From Schistosoma haematobium (Eukaryota > Platyhelminthes > Trematoda > Strigeidida > Schistosomatidae), in the NCBI RefSeq assembly GCF_000699445.3, contig NC_067196.1, forward strand, positions 26,367,116 through 26,431,115: a stretch of DNA of 64,000 nucleotides, written 5' to 3'. Under the pieces are notes generated by a model. That model ran no database searches and was not told the origin of the DNA. It saw only the letters and a program-made list of their open reading frames with translations. Positions 1-11,726 of the stretch are shown one piece after another. The translations under genes and the position numbers were made by a program. The stretch's first letter is position 1. Each line of letters starts with the position of its first letter.

Positions 1-1349
1 ACCCATTTTGTGACATAAAAATGTTTGTTGTTAAACTCTTGAAGATTATTCTTATTGTTGTTCAAAAAATGTTCTTGTAAACTCAATCGGTACGTATAAT
101 TAAATTCATTCGATAGTCTTCATGAGAATACTTCTGAAGTAGGAGTTTTACTTACTTTTATTGTGCTGTTCGATTGTATATTCTAAAGTTCATTGGTAAA
201 AGTTTTAAAGCAGAAAATTTATTAATTTCTAGCAATTTGTATAAAGATGAAGCAGAACAAAATTGTTCGTAAAGTTAGATCTCAGACAGTTAAGAAGTTT
301 CCCAATATTTTGACTGAAACAGACGTTGAAATTAAATCCAAATTTTATATAACAATCAAGTTATGATAAATGAAGAGGTTGAGAAAATGATAATAGTTTA
401 GTATTATGACAAATACTATGTATAGAGGAAGCTCATTGAATATAAAGTACCAATAATTTAGTGTTCGATAATGAACCTGATAGTCCTGGATTCCATCCTC
501 GGTGGGGTCGGAGATACGCACTTCTGAAAAGTTCCATATAAGGATAAAATACCTGTTTAATTTTAGTTTGTGATGCAAATCATCAGGGATATTTCACACT
601 TTGGCAATAAAAAGTTTGATTGCAAATGCTCATTTTAATCTATTGTTTCTTTCAACCAAATCTATCACTTTTAATCATATATACATAAACAGATTTTATC
701 GTTTAAAAATTCACTAAAAATAACAAATACTCTTTCATCATTTATATCTTTTGCTTCCAGTACTTAACCGAGAATATTTTCATAATTATGATTAGTAATG
801 TTTGCGTTTACTTTGGATGTATTCAACAGCATTTACGTTGTTTTTTTATCAAAGAAATGTATCCAAAATAATCTTAACAAACATTTATTAGAGTATATAA
901 TGAGTTTACTTCTTGTAGTTCTTTGATTTCGATAATAATTTCAAAAAAGAAGACGAAGTGATGACAGCCACAATGGTATCTGCAATCTTTACTCTCTTTT
1001 AATCGTAGGTTTTTTTTACAAATGAAATGTGATCCTAAAATTCATTCTCCATTCAGTATAATAGAATTTTGGATTTTGAAATGTAATCTCTCCTTATCCT
1101 AATGATAGTTTACACCTTTCTAGAGATTATTTATGATTACTATCTAGTAGGCTGTGTGGAGTAAAGATCACCTCGTGATTCTGTTTTAGTATATTATCAT
1201 TTGTTTAAATAGACTAAGTGATAATGTTTATTTTGTTTTAGGTTTAATGACATTTTCACACTAAATAATTCTGATTAATTTGACTTAAATATATTTTAGC
1301 ATATTCCCTAAGTCAATCTACATGTCATTATCTTATTTCTTTTATCTAG
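1..1349. other. AT-rich non-coding flank
   Basis: No reading frame with plausible splice sites and no recognisable repeat was seen here. The stretch ends in a pyrimidine-rich tract and TAG (1340-1349) that fits the acceptor of the next exon, so at least its right part is probably an intron. Confidence 0.4.
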
Positions 1350-1457
1350 CATAAAGATATGACAACAAGTAATACGCCATCAGTTGAAGATTTGAATACA
1401 GCCCGTAAAATATTTGTAGCTGCTAGACGTGAATCCCTTTTATCAAATAAAAAAGAA
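1350..1457 (+). CDS. Putative 5' coding exon with ATG at 1359
   Basis: A short open segment follows a good acceptor (tttatctag, ending 1349) and is followed by a consensus donor GTAAGT at 1458. The first ATG is at 1359 and gives 33 codons, beginning MTTSNTPSVEDLN and rich in charged residues (…ARRESLLSNKKE). It ends in phase 0. Codon use and splice sites suggest a real first coding exon. It could be the start of the zinc-finger gene whose next certain exon is at 22109, but that exon needs a donor in phase 2, so at least one exon would be missing between them. It could equally belong to another gene. No domain is recognisable. Confidence 0.4.
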
Positions 1458-4400
1458 GTAAGTAAAAATTTAAATGACTTTACTCTATAAAGTATAGAGG
1501 TTTTCAGAAGACTAAAAATAGTCTCTTCAATTTACAAACCTTTTATGGGAATATCTTAAATGTAAGAAATGAAGACATCTCAGTTCAATAACAGTTAATG
1601 AAATTGAATTTCATTGAACTGATATAATATGAACGACTGAAATATCAAAGATCTAGTTTAGAATAAGTTAATGTTGACGATTTCATGTCATTATTTCAAA
1701 AATTTCACCACCTAATTGATTAGATGAGAAATCATGACAACTGAGACTATCGTGTATCATAACTTTAAAAATAAACAAAATTATCTAAATAGTTTGTTTA
1801 TAATCATATTTAACAATCAAGTACAGATATAATGTTAGGATATAATTTAAAAAAAACAAACAAATTATTGCAATCTTTTTGATGATTATACTGTGAAGGT
1901 GTTTTTATTTTACTCTCAAACATATAAGATTATATTCATGAATAATATATTTTAAGAAAGAACTTTGAATCCTTACAGTAGTTAAATGAAAGTTCTAATA
2001 TTCAGTGACTCGGTGTATCGTATTTCTTCAGAGAGAGTAAATAAATAAACCAAATAAATTAACACAAGTTCATATAGTACAAACGAGCAAAATAAAAATA
2101 TTTGGTACAATCAAAAACTAAGTCTGATTAAACTAATGTCATGTCACTCTGGTCAGGGTAAAAATGTGATATTTGTCATTTGATAACGTAAAGTTAAATT
2201 TGTATACGTGGTAATGGTGTAAGATGTGAATAGAATTAGTTACGGTAGTTTGGATAAGTGGTCCAAGTTGGATGTATGGTAAAGCGTTTTTTTCGATTGT
2301 GGGCAGTAGGATTTAACAATGCAATGAAGGCTTGAGCCACTCGCCTTTCATTATAGTAAGAAGACGTCTATGAATCATTTCGATATTTGTAATATCGATA
2401 TTAATATTTGATGTTAATTGAAGTTGCCATGACCTGCTATTGCTGATTTAAATTGGGGTTTTTTAAGTTCCACTGGATTGTAAGGTAGTGTTTGTGTAAA
2501 TTAGATATCATTTAGCTGGAGTTTGGATTCCATTACTCTCCAAATAAGAAAGAATCATAAGCAATACAACCTACTACGTAGACTCAGTTTTTTGTTGACT
2601 GAAAGAGGAGTTCTTGTTTTTGTGCTAACTAAAGCATTTCAAAAGGTGTTAGTTGCTTTTTAGTATGCTCTAATTCTATCCAATTGTTAGGATTCTTTAG
2701 AAACTAGATGTTCTACAACTGGGATGTTGACTGAATTTTTTTGCCGTTTAATGATCATACTTGATTGTGTTCGAATATGAGTTTGTAAAAAACACATCAT
2801 ATGGTTAGTATGATATGCTCCATAGGAGCAAGTGAACTAAAAGATGCACAGTGATGTGGCCTTGAGCGGAAATTCATCCTTAATAAACTCTCAAACCAAG
2901 AATCAGCTGGAAAACAAAACTCTCAACTGAATAAAACCTCTTCTTTGAATATTTCGATAGTCGGTGTCTTGCGATCTTTGGAACCATATCATCTTTGAAC
3001 TCAATGTAGTGGTTCTTGAAATTAAGTATTTTAACTTTGTAGTCAATGGACCTGGCAGGAAATTCATTTTTCATAAGTATTTATCAAATCGTGTTTACTT
3101 TTAAATGACTTTGGTATCTCTGATAATGACGCAAAAGCTCTATATTTTATTATAGATCACTATGAGTAAAAAATAAATATAAATATGACTGTTAGGTTTT
3201 CTCACATGATATCATTGAATAGAAAGTTTTTTACTCCTAAATTTCTTTGTTTTTAATGATTCTATTGGTTTATTTTGCTGCTTCATTAGATGTTTGCTCA
3301 CTGTGTCTTAAAAACAAACAACAATAAATTTTTTGATAAGAATTTCTAAGTTTGCTTTGTTATACCATTGAGTTTTGCGTTAATATGATCTCTAATATTC
3401 TAAGTGATTATAGTTTTTGAAGTAAATTTGATCCTATTAGTCAGTCAACAGTTGACTTATTAGTTAAATAACTCAATTTTCAGCTTATATTTTCAAGATT
3501 TAAATCTAGTTACACGTACCCTTGACTCATACATCGACTGTTCTGATCATAGTCGAATAAATGAACTAATAGTTGAGGTATGTGTTACCCATAAATATAT
3601 TCATCAATTACATTTTAATTTTATTATTAACTGATTAAGATAAACTCACTTACTGATCGATTGACTATTCTAATAAATAATTTAGTTCGATTTTAATATA
3701 TAAATGAAATATAAATGTACATTTCTGTTACTTTGTGAATTGTTTGTTGTAAAACTTAAAGTATAACCTTCTTTAAAATTATGCTAATTTTGTATTTCTC
3801 TTCCTTTCTCTCTATTATTAATCAACAGACATATTTCTAGTTACCATAGAATACAATTTCATAGTTATGAATCATATTTATCATCAAGAATGATATTCAT
3901 ATTTCAATTAATATACTATCTCCAGTTAATGCATTTTTTTTTAGGTTTTACAAAAAATGATAATAACAGTTTATTGTCTTTCACAGTGTAATTTATACAC
4001 TTCAATAATTTCATTAAAGACATATACATATATGACAATTTTCAATACACAAACTTTAATTTCAAACAAAATCAACAATTATTTCGTAATATAAAATTAG
4101 TGTATTTATAAAAATAAATAATTTCAGTCTATTCAACCTTTTTATTCATTGTTTCTTTTCTATAATGAATGATAAATGAACTAGGCTCAGCCATACACAT
4201 ACTCTTTTTTTTTCTTACCTTACTCAATGATTTCACTTCTTCTTCTTCTTTTACCTGTCTTCATATGCATATATATTCTAAAGTATTCATATTCTTCTAG
4301 TTTGTTGATCAAAATAAGAAGAAACAAGTAAACATATTTTAATTTCATGTCATTTGTATGTAGTTTTAATTTATAGTTTATTTGATTATGTTTTATGCTT

Positions 4401-5331
4401 ATTTATTCGTTCACTATGTACAGTTATCTTTTGAGCATTCTTATATTACAGAAAAGTAATTTATGTAAACCATCTTCTATTTGAAGTTAATTTAATACTA
4501 TTTATAAATTTAACTTTATTCTTCATTGATTTTTCATTCATTTTGCAAATATTATGGTTAATTCTTGTTTATATAATAAGTAAATACATTCATTAAAATT
4601 ACATACACATGATCCACTTTCTACTTACTTACTTACTTATATACTTACTTTGCAGGGTTTTTTTTGTAGAAATAATCATTCATTTTCATTATTTTCTTTT
4701 TGTCTTCTTTTTATTCCGTCTAATAGTTAGTTACTGGTGTGAATGAATTAATCATTCATGAAAACAATGTTGACTGTTTTATGTGTCAAATTGATGATTC
4801 AATATTTTATATGAATGTCTATGTATGTTATGTAATTCATTTTATTCTCTTTTTCATATGTTTTTAGCAACTAAATAAACTATTCATGTATATTAGAAAT
4901 AATTTTATATTGTTGATAATTACCTTATACTTTTTCATCCATTCATTTCAGAAATTAATAATAGGGCTATCAAAGATTTCTTTCGTTTACTTCTTTATAG
5001 TAAATCGTCTAATTCATATGACTTTTGAACAGTTCAGAGTTCTGATTTATGTAATTATTGAACATTAAATTGTTTATCAGTGATTCTTTGTCAAGTTTAA
5101 TTATATGATCTTGAAGTATTTCAAATAAATATTACAATACTCAATAGATTCGAACAATTTCAGTGATCAGAATTTCTACTAAGACTGAATTCAAGAAGTA
5201 TAATGAGGTTTATAAGTACTTAGTGTTGGGGAAATAATATTCCAAGGAATACAAAAATGCTGTTTTTTAACAGTTACTTAATCAGTAAACATTTTATGCA
5301 AAACTCAACTTATAAATTGAAATGATAGGGT

Positions 5332-5396
<65 letters not shown>

Positions 5397-7640
5397 TTGT
5401 AAGTTGTTGGTGGCTTCGTGATTAATCAGTCCGAAAATAACTCTGCTATTATTAGAGATAATCGGTAATTCTAAACTGAGGAATATGACCCAAGATAAAG
5501 TTGTATGATAACCATGTAATGTTGACAATCACAATCCATAAGTTTATGCAGCAAGTATATTAGAAACCTGTTAATACGACAGGGAATTGAGTAGGGACGA
5601 GAAGTAATGTATGACATGGTGCATTTTCTCATAGTTAATTAATGTAACGTATGAGCAGTGTTAATTCAATCCCAAATTTAGCAACAATTTATGTTCAATA
5701 ACAACGATCGCATAATTTTAATTATTAAAAAAAACGTGAATAATAACAAGATTTTTTTACAGATCAGGTTTTGTATTGACCGTTTTTACAATCTTTTTAA
5801 TATATTTAAAAAATGCAATGAAAAGACATCGTTAATCAAAACCATATGATAAAGTTTGTCTTCTCATTGTATTACCTGTAGTTGTTCATGTTCAATTTCC
5901 AAAATCTAATTCATACTGTGTTGCTGAATATCTGGTTTACCAATTCATCTGTTTAAAGAACGAATATGTATGCACATTTGACTTTTGAAATGAAACTTCA
6001 TTTTTCCTGTCTTCTGCCAAAGTTATAAAGTGTTTGAAAAAAAACTACACAGTATTTTTAGAGTGACACTGAAGATGAACTTGTAGGTTTTAAACTCACA
6101 GTTAAACAATGTGTACACAATCCACTACAATAATGGGTCCTTCCTTAAAAAAAATGAGAAAAATGTTTATACGTTGGTTTCAAGTAGCTAAGCTAGGTTT
6201 TATTGATTAAAGGTTGATCCACCCATTCAAAATGAGAGCAAAGCGTAAGGTTAACCATGAGAAAATTGAGAAGAGAAAACGTAAGGGCATGAAATGAAAT
6301 CTTGAAATTTATCTTTATATGTGAAGCTTCTAATCACTGGATGAACGGAGAAATGATACTGTACACATCGAAGATTGAAAAACAACACTTAGAAACAACC
6401 AGGCTGTTACAGGGAATGCGATACCAGAAATGAGCTGGCTAAAATTGGAGACATAGCGAAATATCCTGACCACAAAACTGGCATTTATTGCAAATATGTC
6501 AAATACATATAATTATATACTCGTTTCGAAATGGATGACCTAACCTAGCAAATGTCTACAAAATGCATTCAACAAATTCTGTTAGGTCACTCATACAATA
6601 TTCAGTGGTTAATCCGAATACTCCATATGCGTATCCTCATAATTTACATTTGTTCGTTTTCCTGTTCACTTATTCATCTGTATATTACATAACGTTCTTG
6701 TGCTAATCTGTGAATATTTGAAACACGATGACCAAGTGAGACTCGTAACTCATTTCAAAACAGTAAAGTTCAGATCTAACACATGTTACCCTGGATTTGT
6801 TTTACTATAACACAACTTCTGGATACTCGATTGGCAGTATCGAAATAAGTCCAATACATTTACAACAATGTCTAATTCTAATCTTAATCCAACACTACTT
6901 TTACTTCGATCCAAATGTATCTATTTATTTCAGTTTTAACTTGATTCTATTTATTACTATTGTAATCTCATTTAATACAATTACATAAATATTCATCCAC
7001 AAACATTGCTATTTGAGTCCCTGTCCAATTTATTTGTCATTGTTCATGGAGTCGGAGATAATGAACATAACTGAACATGGTATTTGTACAGATTAGTGAT
7101 TCCCTTGTACTTGATGTCCAAGTGATTATGAATTCCAAATATATTACTTTCATTTGTACTCATCAAGTTCTATTCACTGTAAATTGTACTATTTCGGGAA
7201 TTCATAGTTAGTAAATTAATTCGGATGCTTCTAATTATTATACTGAAGCGCGAGTTGATGAAACCAAAACACGATAACTGAAGAAAGAACATTCAAACAC
7301 CTTGATTAGTATTTTGTTACTTCCAGTGTCAGTCGACAGAGAGTAAGAAAAATTATAATATTCGGAAATAAACAAGGATCTTAAAAGCCACTAATCCCAT
7401 CTTTATTCTCAGTTTTATGGCTTGAGAAACAGTTTCCAGAGATTTGCATAGTTGACCAACTTACTCTTGAAGAACACTCAAGGCTGGCTGTAACTGCAAT
7501 TTATACAGTATTTTCAGTGGTCCAGACTTAAAGTACGAAACCATACTACAGAGTCCAAGTCTAAATTGTTTTATTAGTGTGCTAGTCAGACTAAAATTCA
7601 TTAAAGAGGCATTCAGCTTGGGGATATATTGGGCAGTTAT
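1458..7640. other. Non-coding AT-rich stretch
   Basis: Probably intron or intergenic DNA. It contains a short (TTAC)n run near 4624-4640, of the kind left at 3' ends of RTE elements, and a (TA)n microsatellite at 5341-5395. Small open frames here are AT-rich, lack splice-site support and do not look like protein. Nothing else is recognised. Confidence 0.4.
5341..5395. repeat. (AT)n microsatellite, about 27 units
   Basis: This is an uninterrupted AT dinucleotide tract. It reads through as a spurious Tyr-Ile repeat in an overlapping frame on the minus strand. Confidence 0.95.
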
Positions 7641-7699
7641 CAAGATTACAGCTCATTTGTCACCCTGCTGTGAGATTGGACTCCACTGTTTGATAGCAC

Positions 7700-8900
7700 A
7701 AAAGTTACGCTGTTGTGTTTAACGACTGCAAAACACGGCATGACTGTAAACGTTCAGAAATGTCAGATTGGAATCGATTTTGTTGGACATGCTATTGATG
7801 CTCAAGACACCCAACCTTTGAAGAGTGGCAGCCATCCTAAATTACTCAGAACCGACTGCAGTCAGGAAATTAGGTATGTTCAACGACAGTCCATACCGAA
7901 CTGCGTGTCTCTTATGAGATCTAATCAACTTCGTGAAAATGCAAAACTCATCAGTTTGGACGACAACACGAAACAAGCATTCTCCACAGTTAAAGGACCT
8001 GCCACGAAGGCAATTATGCTCCCACACCAGAGAATCACACCACCCATTGATATCGCCGTAAACAGATACGACTCGGCAAACAGAAGAGTCATACAACAAT
8101 GGGTAAACCCGGTTGCAAGACATTCAGTTATGGCGTAGAACTATCAAAAAGGAACTTCTAGCTATGTATTGTGCTGTAGGGCATTTTAAACACTCTGTAG
8201 AAGGCCAAGAATCCACTCTGTTTACCAACCATAAACGTCTCACCTTCGTTCTACGCTCAGCTTTAAACAAGTGCTCCCATCGAGAGTCTCGAAGACTATA
8301 CTAAATTCCTCAGTTTACTTATAATATACGATACATTTCTGGGGCAAACAATTCAGACTCAGACACCTTGTCTCGTATAACTCTTTTTAACAGTTCCCGA
8401 TGAATCAACATTTAAAACTCGCTCAGCTCTGGAAAAAGACACTGATCTTCGGCACGAATAATTCCAATGATCCTGAAACTACAATTGAAAAGATTGGAAC
8501 AGGTGAGAAAACTATATTGTGTGACGCATCTACAGTTAGGGGTCGTCCAATCGTGCCGAAACTAACAACTCAATGTCTTCAACACGTTGCACAAGCTTTC
8601 TAATCCAGGTGTTCAAGCAAACATCATAGCAGTATATTTTGTTGTGTTCACTTAAAGTTTCTTCCACTTGATCAAAGCCAACCTGCCTTGCAAAACATTA
8701 TACACGTTTTTGTACGTCGCAACTTACTTCGATTACCTCTTGAAACGGCATACAAAGGACACTCCAATTTTTTTATCGTAAAACTTAGTACCATAACATC
8801 GATAAGAACGGAACTAACGATAGAAGCAGCTTCAAACATCTCAAAGCCGCGTACTTAGAAGGAGATTCTAATAATGTTAGCTTTCCTACAGCATAACTGA
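7700..8900 (+). mobile_element. Decayed Ty3/Gypsy LTR-retrotransposon pol segment
   Basis: Three broken frames in order match Ty3/Gypsy pol. At 7713-7830 is the end of the reverse transcriptase (HGMTVNVQKCQIG then FVGHAIDAQ). At 7925-8400 are the connection and RNase H (KELLAMYCAVGHFKHSVEG, then TNHKRLTFVLRS, then YISGANNS). At 8400-8600 is the start of the integrase zinc-binding region (TGEKTILCD then PIVPKL). Several stops and frame changes separate these pieces, and expected catalytic positions are altered (the RNase H TDHKPLTF-type motif reads TNHKRLTF). The protease, gag and most of the integrase were not found, nor convincing LTRs. This is a pseudogenised retrotransposon and not a host gene. 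Confidence 0.8.
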
Positions 8901-10700
8901 ACGACACAACTACGATACCTCACCCGATAATCGACAGTCGCGACAAAAATTCATTGGCATTTGACAGCCGGACTAAAACAACGCTTTCTGGAAGAAGGGT
9001 AGGATTTCTGGAACACATGAACGTCTACTGCATGTAAAACAAGATATAACATGTTGTTTCGTCTCATTTTTCTTTTTGTACCATTGTGTCAAAATAAACC
9101 AGAGCAGAACCAAAATTTCGCTAATGTGCTTATGTATATATATATAACTTTTGTTACCTATTTTTTCTGTTGCATGTTGCCGGTCTATTGACAATAATTT
9201 CGTGGTTGACCAAGCCCAAGGTCATGGCATGGTTCGGCGTGTGACTGTCAACATTTGACTGTTTTCTTGAAAACATTTCTGAGACCCCTACAGTTAGATT
9301 TTATTGCAATAAACACAAAAATAGCGAAGCGTTTTGTACTGTAATAGCCTGCAAATAGTGTTATCCAGGCAAATTAGCGAGGATCATGTTCATTTGTTCA
9401 GTTTGTAACTTAATTGTAACTCGTTATTTTAAGGATTATTTGGATGCAGCGTACGACTGTCTCCAACAAAGAAAAACACAGTTATTTTGGGAGGGTTAAC
9501 GTGTTATGCCTTTTATTTTGATGCCAGTTTTCTAAATACTTGCACCTTCCCTAATATTGTCACCCCAATATCACTCTCTGCCATAAGGATTCCAAATCGG
9601 GGCTCGCCTTGTGATAAGCAGTGACCTGTCTACACCTAAATTCTTTCTCAAATTTCCTCCACAACTTGTGTACGGATTGGTGCTCGCTAGAATGAGTCCT
9701 TGCTGAACATTCCTGGCCTAAGGTTCTAGACAGCTGTTTATCAATAACTGTACTTTTTATGATATTTGTGGTAGACCATCAAAATCCTTACCCTCAGGCT
9801 GGTTTATATATATTCTAACTAGTTAAGCCTTTGGCTAAGTCTATTTGTCAGAGAGTGTTATTTTAGTCCATAATAATTCGCTCATATATTTCATTCGTAT
9901 CCCCACGCTTGGATAAGATGTATCCCTGAATACACATGAAAGTGTTTTCCTCTATTTCTCCTAACCATTTAAATATCAGTTGTTAAGACGCTTAACCAGT
10001 ATTCTTAAAGTGTACACGTATTTGGTTGTTGATTTGGTCTCTCCATGCTGACTGCTTCATCTAAGTTCGCAATCAGAATAAACCGTCCTTCCTACACTGT
10101 ATTAATTTTTAATGGTCATACATCGTTATGCAACTTTGATAATGAAGAACGTCTACGTCCATTGTTGTACGAAGTATGTGAACAGTGATAAAACATACTC
10201 ATTTCGTTCCTCAACCCAACTTTATTAAGTACTTCACTCATCGGTTAAACATTTTTACAAAGCTCTTACTATGCCTCCGCATAAGGTCTGCTCCTAATGT
10301 ATCTGCCCGGACGCCTAATTAAACAACTTATTACAGATGGCGTATTGTTGGGGCATTATATAAGCTAAACGTTCTTATCGGGTTGCCTCCTATTCTCCTT
10401 CAAACTAACGAATACGTCACAGGTAGTGAAGTCATTGTTCATAAAGTATTGCCTATCAAACTTTCGTGCCACACTACTTCATATCTCGAAATTTATTCCA
10501 AGAAATCTATATCTTATTTGTTTGTTCGAGATATAAGCAGATGTAGGCCATGAATAGCGTCGAATAGGTCTCAGAAGTAAGTAACGTAGCTACCTTTTAA
10601 CAAAGAGAGAGTAAGAGTAAGCTTTGAGTGAACCTCTTTGACAGCTGACTCCATTGCCCAGTCGTCCGGTTATCAGTAGATAAAGGTATCTCTATTTTAC
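8901..10700. other. Unassigned region downstream of the Gypsy remnant
   Basis: Base composition is less AT-rich than the flanks. It may hold the rest of the integrase and LTR debris of the element to its left, but no terminal repeat or CA/TG boundary could be fixed. No protein domain is recognisable. Confidence 0.3.
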
Positions 10701-10777
10701 AATTCCAGGCAGGGTAAATTTACGGAGGAAAGCGATGTCTGATGCATTTTTACCATTGAAAAAACTATAGTTTGACG

Positions 10778-10912
10778 ATTTTAGAGGGTGAACGTCAAAA
10801 CTTTGTTCTAGAACAAAATAAGATCATCCATACTAGTCATCCTTAAAGTTGCACGTACACCAAAGTAGAACATTCACACTGGCCGTCAAGTACTTGACGA
10901 GAAGTAGTGAAC
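10778..10912 (+). CDS. Possible short exons of an unknown gene
   Basis: Two coding-like frames lie close together. One reads YSLTILEGERQNFVLEQNK (about 10766-10830). The other reads LHVHQSRTFTLAVKYLTRS (about 10850-10910) and ends in phase 1 at a GTTAGT donor (about 10912). They are in different frames with stops between them, so a small intron such as those seen at 14-16 kb is needed. This is suggestive only: no homology is recognised and no full model could be made. Confidence 0.2.
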
Positions 10913-11442
10913 GTTAGTAGAGGTCAACCTCGGATTATTCTCAAGACTGCATGGCTCCCTAGTAGTGTGACGCTGATGTAAGATCGAAGACATTAGGTGA
11001 TAACATTATGGCAAGTTCACAGTATTTTATTTGATATATTATTCTAGCAGCTCAGACAACTACACTGTTTCGAACAGATTACCTAAACCCTATATAGTGA
11101 GTCTGACGAAGCAGCAACACCAATATCACTAGAAAGTCAACAAGGTCCCTTTTGTTATTAGCATAAATCGCCATGAAATATGATAGTTCTCCGCGATTCT
11201 ATGCCTATGCTGACAGACTACTTAACGGAGGTTTTCTGAGAGGTCATTATTGAAAAATAAAAATAGTGGAGAGCATAAGATAGCTAGTGTGGTGCGTCAG
11301 ACGGATTTCTCATCGGTTTGAGCAATTTTGAGATGGGTGCTTTGAACAGTAAACAGTCCATTAACGAAGATATTAAAGTTCATTTTTTATAATTTATGCA
11401 TCAACTATTGTTCTGAAAGTTTGATCGCATCCAGTTTTATAG

Positions 11443-11726
11443 GTGCCAATAGTCTGTGAAGATCTGAGTAAAACTATTCATGTGAAGCGTATATTTGTAT
11501 ATTTATACATAGGTTCGCGTAAATCAAAAGTGCTACACATAGTTGTCGAATTTCCGAGATTTCGGTTATTTAGCTTGATAGTTGCGCAACGGTTTGACCC
11601 ACCGCTTCACGGAAGATCGTTCAAGAAATTCGGGATTTCAGAAAAATGCACCGAAACACCACCTCGCATTCACAGTGATGGCTTCTCTCACCATCAAAAA
11701 AAGGATTGTGTGATCGGTAATGTATG
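11443..11726 (+). CDS. Candidate internal exon, unknown protein
   Basis: An open frame of 94 codons starts directly after a good acceptor (ccagttttatag) and ends at ATG|GTAAGC, a consensus donor, in phase 2. The translation contains DLSKTIHVKRIFVYLYIG and RFDPPLHGRSFKKFG, which look protein-like and not like low-complexity AT translation. It could be an upstream exon of the unrecognised gene at 14.4-15.1 kb. The following exon could not be joined in frame: the nearest acceptor 28-31 nt away gives a stop. Confidence 0.3.

Noticed and set aside
5310..5528. Minus-strand frame with a long Tyr-Ile repeat
   Set aside because: It is the translation of the (AT)n microsatellite, not a protein.
8901..10500. 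LTRs of the Gypsy remnant
   Set aside because: No pair of direct repeats or TG/CA ends could be found by eye.
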